This document shows positions 1 to 9,367 of a stretch of DNA of 64,000 nucleotides, in pieces. A program made the position numbers and the translations under genes. Numbering within the stretch: position 1 is the first letter of the stretch; the number at the start of each line of letters is the position of its first letter. Source of the stretch: Gillisella vitis. GTDB taxonomy: Bacteria; Pseudomonadota; Alphaproteobacteria; Rhizobiales; Rhizobiaceae. Location of the stretch: NCBI RefSeq assembly GCF_021559775.1, contig NZ_CP056047.1, positions 1,922,001-1,986,000 of the forward strand, given 5' to 3'. A model generated the notes under the pieces. The model searched no databases and had not been told where the DNA came from. It worked only from the letters and a program-made list of their open reading frames with translations.

Positions 1-189
1 GAAGAATTTCATGTATGCCGTCATTCGCCGTGTCCCTCGTCGTCGAGCCGCATTCACTACAATTTTAAGTATCCCGCCTTGAAGATGGTTTTCGCCTCAC
101 TTTGGCGCAAGGGCGCACGCTCATTTTGTTCACGTTTTCCTCTGGAATGTTCGCGTGCGTTTTCGATGACCGCCGCCAGCGGTTAGTCT

Positions 190-860
190 TCAGCGCTTCC
201 CGGCGGCAAATGGCGCCTTGCTGCGATGGATCCCTCCGGTTCCGATGTCGCATCTCACCGCGCCCCGCCGCTCCCCAAAGTCAAGAATCCTTAAGGACCA
301 CGAGATCCCGAATGTCGACATGGAGGGCACAGAAGCGACAGGGACGGCGGATGCGATCATCCGGCTGGTTTCAGTGGAGAACATCCACTATGCGGCGCAC
401 ATCTCGAAATCACCGAGCATCCGCGATGCCAACTCCACCGTTCGAGCCCGTTTTCTATGATGTCGTAATATCGGTTCGAAGAGAGGATCTCGATGGACAC
501 AGCAGGGTAGAGCTGGCGGAATTGCGCCACGACGGGCATAAGGTGCAAGAGTGAGAACGACAGTGAGGCACCGACGCGCAGGTGTCCGGTTGGAGCGTGC
601 GAATGATCGATAACGTTGGCCTCGGGCATCTCCCACGTAGCTAGGAGATCTTTCGCATCCGCATACAGCGTCTGGCCCTCGCTGGTGAGACTGAGTTGAC
701 GCGTCGATCTATGGAAAAGCCTCGCTCCTAGGCGCGTTTCCAGGTTCAGAAGGTGGCGGCTGACGCCGGAAACCGAGAGGTTCAATGCAGCCGCGGCCCG
801 CGTCATGCTTCGTTCCTCGACGAGGCTGACAAAGACCTGAAACTCGGTCCAGCGGTACAT
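190..860 (-). pseudogene. LysR-family transcriptional regulator, decayed
   Basis: The first ~110 residues read as a normal LysR N-terminus (winged helix with the SVSGVSRHL recognition region, then RLGARLFHRSTRQLSLT and the start of the effector domain up to YYDIIENG). After that the frame loses similarity. Fragments that resemble the rest of an effector domain continue in other frames, for example VELASRMLGDFEM and later HVDIRDLV. This needs at least two frameshifts and no full-length product of about 300 residues can be made. LysR proteins normally regulate a divergent neighbour, but the divergent gene here is an accessory defence gene, so the original partner is probably lost. The identity is firm; the exact left limit is uncertain. 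Confidence 0.7.
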
Positions 861-1172
861 TCTGGCTTCCGTCGATCAGACTACAGGCAGGCATTTCGAA
901 TAACACCCGAGAGTCGCGACCAATAACTCGCCCAGACGACCAAGGTCATCGGATCCGCTGATAGCGCTACTTCACTTGTGCGAAGTAGCGTCGGCGCTGA
1001 CATGCCTCCCTCGCAATATCATCGGAACCCGCGGTCGGAAACTGAAGAAAAATACCGCTGCCATCATGGCGATAACATTACAGAAAATCCCACCGCAGCC
1101 GACAACGATTGGTTGATAAGAGTTCCGAGCCTGAGTATCAATACTTCCACGACATAGAACCAGCCGAATCCC
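861..1172. other. Intergenic region with an inverted repeat
   Basis: No gene is seen in these 312 bases. They hold a perfect 9-base inverted repeat, CGCTACTTC at 965-973 and GAAGTAGCG at 982-990, separated by 8 bases. It could be an operator for a dimeric regulator or a small hairpin. The start of the nuclease-STAND gene follows at 1173 without a convincing ribosome binding site. Confidence 0.45.
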
Positions 1173-3407
1173 ATGCCAAATTATGACTTCCGAACACTGT
1201 CTTTCCTCGACTTCGAAGAGCTGGTCCGCGACCTGCTTCAGGCGGAGTGGGGCGAACGTCTCGAGACGTTTGGACCAGGTCGAGACAAGGGCATTGATAT
1301 CCGTCTAGCAAAGGGTTCTGGCAACGTGATCGTCCAGGCGAAGCACTGGAGAGGCTCATCTGCTGCAGCGCTCGTGCGGGAACTCCGGAAGGAAAACGAG
1401 AAGGCGCGCCTCCTCCAACCTCTGAGATATGTTGTGGCGACATCCCAGAGCATGACCCAGGATCTGAAACGGCGCATCGTCGAGGCCATGCCGGACGTTC
1501 CACTCGTGGTCAGCGACATCATCGGACAGGAGGATTTGAACAACCTCCTGTCGCGGCATCCGGAGATTGAAGCCCAGCACTTCAAGCTCTGGCTCGCCAG
1601 CACGGGCGTTCTCGAGCGGATACTGCAAAGCGGGGTCTACAACAGAACTGCGTCAGAGCTCGACATCATACAGCGTGTCGTTCCTCGGTTCGTGAACAAT
1701 CAAAGCGTCCAGCAAGCGGAAAGCCTGCTGGATAAGACCGGCGCCCTTATTATCTCCGGACCGCCTGGCGTGGGGAAAACGACACTCGCGCGGATGCTGC
1801 TATGGAGGCACGCCGAGCAAGGTTGGAACATTCATGTGGTGGACAGCGTCGAGGAAGCCGTGCAGGTCGCGACGGAAGGCAAGAAGCGCGTCATCTTTTT
1901 CGACGACTTCCTTGGCCAGGTCCGTTTGTCGGCCGACCATGTCCGAGGGATTGACGCACGCCTGCCACCGCTCCTCGCGCGGATCACGACACACAAGGAC
2001 TTGCGGTTTATCCTAACGACGAGGGATTACATTTTTTCCCAGGCCGGGATGATTTCGCCGCGACTTGATGCCAGAAACCTCGACGCGCGCCAGTTTGTTC
2101 TCGACGTGGGGCAATACACGAGAGGGATTCGGGCGCGGATCCTTTACAATCATCTTTTCTTCTCCGAGCTGGAGGAGCCACAGATTGATAGCCTGCTTGC
2201 AGATGATTTCTATTTGAAGATCATCGACCACCGAAACTTCAATCCGCGCCTCATAGAAGTGATCACTTCGCGCAAATACATGGATATGGCTGAAGGGCCA
2301 GCGGCCTTGGCGATACAGGCAGTTCTCGACAATCCGGAACGGCTCTGGGAGGCCCCCTACCGCCGTCACCTGAGCGACGATGCGAAACTGCTCCTGATTG
2401 CCACGACTATCGCTGGAGGCGGTCTTCCGATGGACCAGTTGAGGGACGTGTTTGCGCGGACTTCCGTGGCGATGGACTCCGCCATCCCGAGAGCATCTTT
2501 CGAACCTCGTTTCCGGGACGCATTCCGGGAGATCGAAGGATCCGCAATCACGCTTTCCGACGGGCATGTCGCCTTCGCGAATCCTGGATTGCGCGATTTC
2601 ATGCAGCGCATAATCACAGGGGACGGCCTAATGGAACATGCCGTCAGCGCAGCCGCGAATTACAAGGAGCTCGAGGAATGCCACTCCATCGCTGCTGGCG
2701 CTCGAGCAGAGCACGGCCGCAACGCCATGGAAGTGACCTGGCTTGCTGCGCTTAACCGGGTATCAAAAAATACAGCCACGACGGCATACCAGCACCTCTC
2801 GCTCGCGATGATGCTGTACGACGACTTTCCGTCCGACCCCTTTCTCGAACACGTCATTTCAGCGATCGAAACCCTGGCTTTGCTGGGTCTCAACAGCGAT
2901 CATGTGAGCGAGGCATGCCAGCTCCTGGAAGACGCTGCTTCGAACGGCCTTCCATCGGAGGTCGGCGAACGTTTGTCCGAAATGGCGACTCGCACCTGCG
3001 CGAAGCTGCTTGCCGTCGAGGCCAGGCACCTCCCGTTCGAAGACATCGTAAGCCTAACCGAAGCGATTGAAACGTATGGCAAGGATCCGGAGCTTGCAAA
3101 AAACAGCATCTTCGAAGCCCTGAACACATATGAGACCTGCAATATCAGGGATGATCTGACGAACTTCGACACCCTCTCGGAGGTCGAGGAGTTCGAAGAG
3201 GATTACCTGCGATTTGCAAGGCGCCGCGGCTACGATCCAAGCGAAGCCGTCTCCGCCTTCCAACGACGGAAAGAGAGGCTGTTCGAAGACGACCGCCCCG
3301 ATGGGGACGGTTCGTCCTTCTGGGGCCACTCCGGCGAAAAGGACATGGCCACTCACGAAATCAGATCCATCTTCGAAAGCCTCAGAAGCACCTCTGGCGA
3401 CCCATGA
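1173..3407 (+). CDS. Mrr-type nuclease fused to a STAND-like NTPase; probable antiphage protein
   Basis: The protein has 744 residues. The N-terminal ~130 residues fit an Mrr/PD-(D/E)XK restriction domain: FEELVRDLLQAEW, then GRDKGIDIR (D42) and IVQAKHW with Q55 and K57, the QxK form of the active site. A P-loop GPPGVGKT lies at residues 196-203 and a Walker B segment VIFFDDF near 240, followed by a long helical C-terminal part typical of STAND-like ATPases. Proteins with this nuclease-NTPase-sensor layout are usually sensors that cut nucleic acid when they detect infection; I infer that role here from architecture and from the neighbouring nucleases. The reading frame is intact. It is followed 55 bases later by a co-directional, frameshifted gene. 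Confidence 0.75.
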   Translation: MPNYDFRTLSFLDFEELVRDLLQAEWGERLETFGPGRDKGIDIRLAKGSGNVIVQAKHWRGSSAAALVRELRKENEKARLLQPLRYVVATSQSMTQDLKRRIVEAMPDVPLVVSDIIGQEDLNNLLSRHPEIEAQHFKLWLASTGVLERILQSGVYNRTASELDIIQRVVPRFVNNQSVQQAESLLDKTGALIISGPPGVGKTTLARMLLWRHAEQGWNIHVVDSVEEAVQVATEGKKRVIFFDDFLGQVRLSADHVRGIDARLPPLLARITTHKDLRFILTTRDYIFSQAGMISPRLDARNLDARQFVLDVGQYTRGIRARILYNHLFFSELEEPQIDSLLADDFYLKIIDHRNFNPRLIEVITSRKYMDMAEGPAALAIQAVLDNPERLWEAPYRRHLSDDAKLLLIATTIAGGGLPMDQLRDVFARTSVAMDSAIPRASFEPRFRDAFREIEGSAITLSDGHVAFANPGLRDFMQRIITGDGLMEHAVSAAANYKELEECHSIAAGARAEHGRNAMEVTWLAALNRVSKNTATTAYQHLSLAMMLYDDFPSDPFLEHVISAIETLALLGLNSDHVSEACQLLEDAASNGLPSEVGERLSEMATRTCAKLLAVEARHLPFEDIVSLTEAIETYGKDPELAKNSIFEALNTYETCNIRDDLTNFDTLSEVEEFEEDYLRFARRRGYDPSEAVSAFQRRKERLFEDDRPDGDGSSFWGHSGEKDMATHEIRSIFESLRSTSGDP

Positions 3408-3462
3408 AGACTGCAGTTGCCTAGGGATTGATCGACCGCGAAAACTGCACCATTTAGATCGC

Positions 3463-4220
3463 ATGCCGAAATCAGATAAGAACGACAGCGAGCTGCTGAG
3501 GACGTGGACCTTGACGGCTGACATCACCATGGGATCCTTGATCCGTGCCAAAGGTATCCTCCAAGAGATTCAGGCAAGATTGCCAAAGACGTCGAAAAAG
3601 GCGATCTCACTGGAAGGTGTCGATCTGGTTCTAGCGATGCCGACCGATGACAGAACTGCCTTCAACGCCGCGGTGTCGGTGGTTTCCAAGACGATGGCGG
3701 ACGCGCCAACCCTCCCCGTCATTCCTCGCGAGATTCAGGACATTCTCGGCATGAAGACAAGTGAGCGGCATCGTTGGCTTGCCGACGGCCGCCTCCCGAG
3801 TGCCGGGACGAGAACCGTCAGGCTAGCAGGCAGGGCGCGCCAGATCACGTTCCATGTCTTCGACCCGAGGGTCGTCGAGGACCTTCTCGATCGTGGAGCT
3901 GTCGATGATTGCCAGACAATGTCCCGCACGAAATCGATTTCGAGCTTGCCGGGGAAATGTCCAGCTCGAACTGGCGCTACCGTCACGCCAGGAACGCCGT
4001 ATCGGAGTTCGTCAACCTCCGGAACACGTTCCGAACGAAGATGTCGCATGCGGCGAAATGGGACACGCGGGAGAGCACCTTCATCACACTCGATCAGATG
4101 CTTGAGTTCGATCACCGCCTAGAAGATCCGCAGCAGCGAAAGGATGTCATGACGATGTTCAGGAGTGGCGAATACGGGCTGGTACTGACCTGGCCTGAGT
4201 TCGCTGAATATAGCTTCTGA
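3463..4220 (+). pseudogene. Unrecognised accessory gene split by a frameshift
   Basis: Translation from ATG 3463 gives about 149 sensible residues (MPKSDKNDSELLRTW to VVEDLLDRGAVDD), then the frame turns into arginine/serine-rich text that looks like out-of-frame sequence. A second frame immediately continues from about 3909 to 4220 with ordinary composition (PDNVPHEIDFELAGEM to PEFAEYSF). The two halves join by a -1 step in GATGATTGCC around 3901-3911. The middle segment ILGMKTSERHRWLADGRLPS could be a small DNA-binding helix pair, but I do not recognise the family. It sits 55 bases behind the nuclease-STAND gene, so it may be its partner. It could be a true mutation, a sequencing error, or, less likely, programmed frameshifting. 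Confidence 0.55.
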
Positions 4221-4292
4221 TCATCGAGATTGAGATAGCCGTCAGGCGGCGAGCGGTCCCGCCTCCAGCTTATCAATCAACATGTCTAGGGA

Positions 4293-5459
4293 CTATGCCG
4301 GACCGCCCCGGAACAGAAAGCTGTCCACCTTCATGTCGCGGACCGGGCCGAACATCTGCGTTTCGCGGATGAGTTCCTCCATCTTGCTGTCCGGCTTCCA
4401 TGGAGCGTCCACGTGACACCAATCGAGGCTTACCGAGGCGCCATCCTTGGAGATCAGTAGCCCAACGCCGACCCCGGTCTTGAGATCGTACTTCGCTGCC
4501 TGCGTGTACATCGCCAGCGCCTTCGATCGCATCTCGATGCCCTCGGGCCCCCTCACCGGCCATTTGGGATCCATTGCAGCAATCATGAATGCGCAGTCGG
4601 TACGCGGGAACGCGAGCCTGAGCGGTCGACGGAACTCACCCATGCGCGCAGCATCCAGGCAGATCATCAGCCGTTTCTTGAACTCCCGCCAGACAGAACG
4701 CGGGACCCGCGCGAATTCCTCCATGATGCGATAATAGTCGTTGCCCTGGCCGCTGTGCACGATGTGATCGCGAAGGTTATACATGAGGTATGAAAGATCG
4801 AAGCTTTCGAGGTCCTGCACGAAGTCACGTAATGATTCAATCGATCCCGGCTGCGGCAGATCCTTGTCCGCAAGGAATCCAACCATGATGTCGGGTTCTG
4901 TGACGACGGTTCCGGCCTGCTTGAGGCGGAGCAGCGCTGCTTCCCGGTACTCGAAATACAGGCGAACATCATCTGGCAGCAGGAGCTTGTCCAGGACACC
5001 GAGATAGTCGTTGGCCGCAATTACGTGGATGAAGCCCGCCTCTCCGGAAATGACGTATTGCGTCGCCCAGCAGTCTTCAGGAAGCAAGCGACCTGGAAAA
5101 TACACGATGACCTTCTTTATGTCCCGAAGGTCCCGCCCCATCACTTCGACTTCGTGACCCTGATCGTTCGTGAGATGGATTTTCTCGTTTTCCGACAGGT
5201 ATCGCAGCGAGGCTTTAATCTGATCCTTCGCCTTGCGGAGAACCTTCTGCTTGAACCATCGACGTTCGATTTCCGGATCCTCAGTCGCCTCGGTCCGCTC
5301 CTTAAGCTGGAAAACGAACCCTAGTGATCCGATCTTGACGATGCCGTCGGCAAGCTCGACCTCGACCTTGGGTCGCGGAACGAACCTGGTCTGGGAGAAG
5401 GTAAATTCCTTCCAGAAAGTAGTCGCGTTGAGCTGGGCTGTGAATTGTTCGAGCGTCAT
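4293..5459 (-). CDS. Uncharacterised island protein with a nuclease-like N-terminus
   Basis: 388 residues from ATG 5459; an upstream in-frame TTG at 5501 would add 14 residues but would have its ribosome binding site almost on top of it. Residues ~30-90 carry an acidic residue before IVKIGSLGFVFQLKER and then a helix KAKDQIKASLRYL, which resembles the D...QxK core and following helix of PD-(D/E)XK nucleases. The rest is not recognised. It is the last gene of a leftward series and is separated by about 110 bases from the FtsH-like gene, with two direct repeats in that gap, so it may have its own promoter. A role in defence is inferred from position only. Confidence 0.55.
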   Translation of the reverse strand: MTLEQFTAQLNATTFWKEFTFSQTRFVPRPKVEVELADGIVKIGSLGFVFQLKERTEATEDPEIERRWFKQKVLRKAKDQIKASLRYLSENEKIHLTNDQGHEVEVMGRDLRDIKKVIVYFPGRLLPEDCWATQYVISGEAGFIHVIAANDYLGVLDKLLLPDDVRLYFEYREAALLRLKQAGTVVTEPDIMVGFLADKDLPQPGSIESLRDFVQDLESFDLSYLMYNLRDHIVHSGQGNDYYRIMEEFARVPRSVWREFKKRLMICLDAARMGEFRRPLRLAFPRTDCAFMIAAMDPKWPVRGPEGIEMRSKALAMYTQAAKYDLKTGVGVGLLISKDGASVSLDWCHVDAPWKPDSKMEELIRETQMFGPVRDMKVDSFLFRGGPA

Positions 5460-5480
5460 GCGTTGAGGATATCGCAACGT

Positions 5481-5546
5481 TCGGTAAAGTTGAAAGTCCA
5501 AATCCTTCTCTAAAACCGAAACCCATCCAACTCGGTGAAGTTGAAA
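5481..5546. promoter_or_regulatory. Two direct repeats upstream of the 388-residue gene
   Basis: TCGGTAAAGTTGAAA at 5481-5495 and TCGGTGAAGTTGAAA at 5532-5546 differ at one base and start 51 bases apart, about five helical turns. They lie between the FtsH-like gene and the ATG at 5459 that they precede on the - strand. Spacing and position suit binding sites for a regulator on one face of the DNA. Confidence 0.45.
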
Positions 5547-5571
5547 CCCACTGTCTCCTTAAAGGCCGTCG

Positions 5572-7419
5572 CTACATCAGCAATCGCGCCACCCTATCGC
5601 CCGCAAGCACCTCATCCCTGAGAAGCGCGTCCGTTAGAATGTCGATATGATTACGTTTCGTCCGAATGATCTGCCGCGCTCTCACCATTTCAGCATCGAG
5701 TAGCCGCTCCACACGCCTCCGGACAAAGCCATCATTCCTGCGCAGGTCGGCAAGATCCTTCGATGAAGTCGCATCATTGTAAAGCAGCGACCCCATCCCC
5801 AGGCTGCCGACCATCATCGTGGCGAGATCGGTGGCGCGCTGGATATCGGATCCCATCGCTCCACCCGACCCTGCGTACGATCGACCCAGGACCTCTTGCT
5901 CCGCAGCCCTTCCCGCCAGGAGCATGGCGATTTCATCCCGATAGGACTGCTCGTGACGATGCACGACCGTCGCACGGTTCCAGCCCACATATCCAAGACT
6001 GTCGCCACGAGCCGGAACCACCTTTGGAACGGCAATCATGACAATCTCCCCGACCTGAAGTTCGAGGCCTACCAATGCGTGCCCGGCTTCATGGAGGCTG
6101 GAAGCCCTTCGAACCTCTTCATCGACAGCGACCAGCGGAGGTGCTGCAGAAAGCAAATCCTCCCCACTGATCCCTCTCCGCGCCCGACGGGCCGTCTTGC
6201 GGGCATCCTTCGCGAGCTGGGCGAGGTCCGCACCCGAGTATCCCGTTGTCGCCTTCGCGACAGCGGCGATGACTTCATCAGGAATCTCGGCTCCCAAATG
6301 CAGCGCGAGGATCGCTTTTCGGTCGTCGTAGTCGGGCAGAGGAACAAAGATGTGCCGGTCCAATCGGCCCGGTCGACGCAATGCGGGGTCGATCGCCTCG
6401 GGGTGGTTAGTCGCCGCGATGACCACGACACCGTCCCTGCCCTTGGCACCATCCAGGGCCTCGAGCAATCCGTTCACGACCTGCACCCCATAGGAGGCGT
6501 TGTCTCCCGAAAACCGGGATCGGTCGCCGACCGCGTCGAACTCGTCGAGAAACAAGATCGTCGGCGCCTTCTCCGCAGCCTCGCGGAAAGTCTTCCGCAT
6601 CGCCTGCAAATAGTCGCCGAGATGTCCCTCGGACTGCCACTGAGCACTGGATGCCGATACGAACGAGGCATCGCAGGTTTTGGCCACAGCCGCAGCGAAC
6701 ATTGTCTTTCCAACACCCGGAGGTCCGCTCAGGAGCAGTCCGCAATCCACATCGGACCACTTGACAATGCCGTTACGCCAGTCCTTGAGGTCGACAGCGA
6801 GATTCATCGCCCAAGTCTTAGCCTCTCCGAAGCCTGGAAGATCTTCGACGCCCATCGTCGAGACCTCGATCTTCGGCTTCTCTGGCGGCAAACCCTCAAG
6901 TCGTGCAAGGACCATCTCGATCGAGCGTCCCCTTCGCAGAGCTTTCAGCAACATCGCGCGAGGGTAAGTCAGCAGTCTTCTTGACTGCTCTGTGGTGGCG
7001 GTTACGTCGAAGACCGTACGTATCGCGCTTGCGAGATGTATCGGGCGGATCGGTCCGACGGACACGACCATGTCAAGAGCGACCGCGATATCCGGTGGTA
7101 TGGAGACCCCGAACGGGATCAGGGCGATCACGCCGTCAGCGTCGGAAAGCGCCGCCGCGACTTCTTCCCATGCCCACTCCTTCTTCCGCGCTGTGGTAGC
7201 GAACAATGTGATCCTGAAATCCTTCTTGAGGCCGGTTGCGCCAAGTTCCGCCTTCAGCGCATCGACGTAGTCCTGCAGAGTGGCATCCGGAGGTGCGACA
7301 AGAGCGAGCGACATGTGTCTGTTCTTGCGGATGCCAGCACGTCGCAAGGCATTGCGGATCGCAGGCCTGCAGACGGCGACCTTGATCTGGGTGTCGGAAT
7401 CGACATTGACGGTCTTCAT
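5572..7419 (-). CDS. Soluble FtsH-like AAA+ ATPase with M41 metalloprotease domain
   Basis: The 615-residue protein has a unique N-terminal region of ~190 residues with no membrane segment, unlike true FtsH, which is anchored by two. An AAA+ module follows: Walker A GPPGVGKT at 232-239, Walker B ILFLDEFD at 288-295, and the second region of homology with DPALRRPGRLDR at 344-355. A C-terminal M41 peptidase carries the zinc motif HEAGH at 443-447, LLAGRAAEQEV at 500-510, and a candidate third ligand D525 in GSDIQRAT. All catalytic residues appear intact, so this should be an ATP-driven protease. Its ATG overlaps the stop of the upstream TnsA-like gene (ATGA), so the two are translationally coupled. 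An island setting with nucleases suggests defence or control of the element; the substrate is unknown. Confidence 0.85.
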   Translation of the reverse strand: MKTVNVDSDTQIKVAVCRPAIRNALRRAGIRKNRHMSLALVAPPDATLQDYVDALKAELGATGLKKDFRITLFATTARKKEWAWEEVAAALSDADGVIALIPFGVSIPPDIAVALDMVVSVGPIRPIHLASAIRTVFDVTATTEQSRRLLTYPRAMLLKALRRGRSIEMVLARLEGLPPEKPKIEVSTMGVEDLPGFGEAKTWAMNLAVDLKDWRNGIVKWSDVDCGLLLSGPPGVGKTMFAAAVAKTCDASFVSASSAQWQSEGHLGDYLQAMRKTFREAAEKAPTILFLDEFDAVGDRSRFSGDNASYGVQVVNGLLEALDGAKGRDGVVVIAATNHPEAIDPALRRPGRLDRHIFVPLPDYDDRKAILALHLGAEIPDEVIAAVAKATTGYSGADLAQLAKDARKTARRARRGISGEDLLSAAPPLVAVDEEVRRASSLHEAGHALVGLELQVGEIVMIAVPKVVPARGDSLGYVGWNRATVVHRHEQSYRDEIAMLLAGRAAEQEVLGRSYAGSGGAMGSDIQRATDLATMMVGSLGMGSLLYNDATSSKDLADLRRNDGFVRRRVERLLDAEMVRARQIIRTKRNHIDILTDALLRDEVLAGDRVARLLM

Positions 7420-8030
7420 CGTCCGATCTCCCCATTGCCGCGCCGGACAATGGTGTCCGGGCCTATCAGGGCTTCATCGAGATCGACCGAAAGTATCGTC
7501 TGAAGGACGAGCGTTGCCAGACCCGCGACTGGCGGAATCTCCCGAAAGAGCGTCAGCCCTTCCGCGAAGCTGAAGGATCCGACTTCATCGAGAGTGGCAA
7601 GGACTCTGATCCGGTCTCCGAGCGGGCAGACATGGTTCCCGTATCGCAGGAGATCCCGCGCATTTCGGAGCCTCCAGCCACTTTCCCGCTGTCGGCGGGT
7701 AATGAATTCGTGGGAATAGCCCGCCTCGTCGGCTGCGTTGCCTATCCATGCCTCGCCATTCTCGGCCGCATCCAGGATGGATCTCCGCCCGGTGACATAA
7801 GTCACGAGAAAGTCGGGCACATGAGCCGCCTCCCCGCACCGGAGTTCGGATGGCAGGCACTGCCACTTTTCAACATCCGGATCGACATCGAGAAGGCATG
7901 CAAGATCTCGTGCGCCCCTCGTTCGGAAAGCTGGCGATCCAACGCACTTGATCGTAGCCTTGGGAGGAAATGGAACAGCAACGATCGACGGCGTGTTGCC
8001 GCCGCGGCCTGAAGAACTCTCGATACGCAT
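7416..8030 (-). CDS. TnsA-like protein without a clear catalytic lysine
   Basis: 204 residues. The segment ARDLACLLDVDPDVEKWQC...HVPDFLVTYVTGRRSILDA matches the pattern of the TnsA/Tn7 endonuclease N-terminal fold: a helix plus strand before a PDF strand, then a strand where E/Q-x-K is expected. Here that strand reads ILDAAEN, so the aspartate of PDF is kept but the E/QxK lysine is absent. The C-terminal half (RLRNARDLLRYG to DLDEALIGPDTIV) resembles the TnsA C-terminal helical region. I infer a DNA-binding or partner-binding relative of TnsA that has lost nuclease activity. It ends in a 4-base overlap with the FtsH-like gene, so the two products probably act together. The upstream limit of the gene is uncertain. 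Confidence 0.6.
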   Translation of the reverse strand: MRIESSSGRGGNTPSIVAVPFPPKATIKCVGSPAFRTRGARDLACLLDVDPDVEKWQCLPSELRCGEAAHVPDFLVTYVTGRRSILDAAENGEAWIGNAADEAGYSHEFITRRQRESGWRLRNARDLLRYGNHVCPLGDRIRVLATLDEVGSFSFAEGLTLFREIPPVAGLATLVLQTILSVDLDEALIGPDTIVRRGNGEIGR

Positions 8031-8191
8031 GACAAATCCAAAGACAGAGTGACGGCGGCCGCGGTGGCGGCGTTCTCATCAGTCCTGTCGAGGTTGTCGG
8101 TGATCGAGCTTCATGTCGGAACAAATACGGAACGAGAAAACGGGCGTCAAGCATATTTCTTGTTGGGAAGCCACGCAGCGAGAATTCGAAT

Positions 8192-9286
8192 TCAAACCTG
8201 GCTGCGGACAGGCTTTGCCATGAGTTCCCTCAACGCCTTCAAGCGCGCTTCAAGCCTTACACGCAGCTTGCCGGATCCCGCCCCGACAGGAATGTAGAAA
8301 CGAGCACAATCCGCATCGCAGTCGAAGGACGAGCGAACCAGTACGCCGCGCTGGAAACTCTCGACGAGGAAGATCGTCGCAATCCCGTCCACTACGCGCT
8401 CACAATAGATGTAACGGAGTGGATGGTACGCAAAATAGAACCTCCCGGCCTCGAATTCAGGCGGGCCAAATGGAAGGTCGACCAGCCGCGCCTTTGATTT
8501 CGAGCCGGAGATCACGTTCGTATAGGTCGCGGCAGGAGAGATCGCCGTCGTCTCGAATGCGACATTTCCGGACATCACCGGATTCGCGACACCTCGGACT
8601 TCAACGACCAGTTCCCTTGCCTCACCGCGGCGGAAGAAAAACTCATCCGGTGGATCGATCATCGTTCCAATGGGGACCCTGATCGTCTGCGTCGCACCAT
8701 TCGCGAGCGTCGGAACCTGATCGGGCGCGATTACATCCAGCAGATTTCGCGTCCCGGCAAAGGTGTGCTCGAGGTAATATCGCATCTGCGTGGATTCATC
8801 CGGGATCGCGATCCTCGAACCATCCGCGTAAACGATCGTCACCGCCTCGAACGCGTTTCCTGGTTCCTCCGGAAGAACTTTCATGACCGGTGCGGCGGTA
8901 GATGCGCCATGGATGACATACGATCCTACCGGGAAGCTTATGTCGTCCGACCGTCCTAAAGTCAGTTCGAACAGGTCGACACCGTGTCGTTTGGCAACGT
9001 CGACGCATCCTGACTGAAAGCCGTTTGCGCTGACGAAGATCAGCTTGTTCGCATTCACGTCGCGGCCTTTGGTCACGAAGGCTTCGATGTTCGAGGCCTC
9101 GACGCGGCGCTTATGGTTTTTCACCTCCACCGCGAGCATGAGGGTATAGGGTCCATTCGGGATGGTGACGACGACGTCGAACTGACGACCTTGTAACCTC
9201 ACGTTCCACTGGACATCCGCGCCCGGCATCGCGGATCGGTTCATAGCCGCGACGATCATTTCGAAATAGGTGTCTTCAGAGATCAT
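8192..9286 (-). CDS. Mrr-like restriction endonuclease-fold protein
   Basis: 364 residues. The N-terminal ~120 residues fit a PD-(D/E)XK domain of the Mrr/restriction type: FDVVVT with D37, then LAVEVKNHKRRV with E54 and K56, then ANKLIFVSANGFQSGCVDVAKRHGVDLFEL, a typical ending for these domains. The remaining ~240 residues look beta-rich and are not recognised; they could be a recognition module. The full catalytic set suggests an active nuclease acting on DNA. It is first in the leftward series, 161 bases ahead of the TnsA-like gene. Function in defence is inferred from fold and neighbours. Confidence 0.7.
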   Translation of the reverse strand: MISEDTYFEMIVAAMNRSAMPGADVQWNVRLQGRQFDVVVTIPNGPYTLMLAVEVKNHKRRVEASNIEAFVTKGRDVNANKLIFVSANGFQSGCVDVAKRHGVDLFELTLGRSDDISFPVGSYVIHGASTAAPVMKVLPEEPGNAFEAVTIVYADGSRIAIPDESTQMRYYLEHTFAGTRNLLDVIAPDQVPTLANGATQTIRVPIGTMIDPPDEFFFRRGEARELVVEVRGVANPVMSGNVAFETTAISPAATYTNVISGSKSKARLVDLPFGPPEFEAGRFYFAYHPLRYIYCERVVDGIATIFLVESFQRGVLVRSSFDCDADCARFYIPVGAGSGKLRVRLEARLKALRELMAKPVRSQV

Positions 9287-9367
9287 CTACAGCGGCCTGC
9301 TTCTGGAATTACCCGGCAAGCAGCATTGAGGAAATAGAGGGTTGTTTGGCCAAATCGCTCCAGCGCA

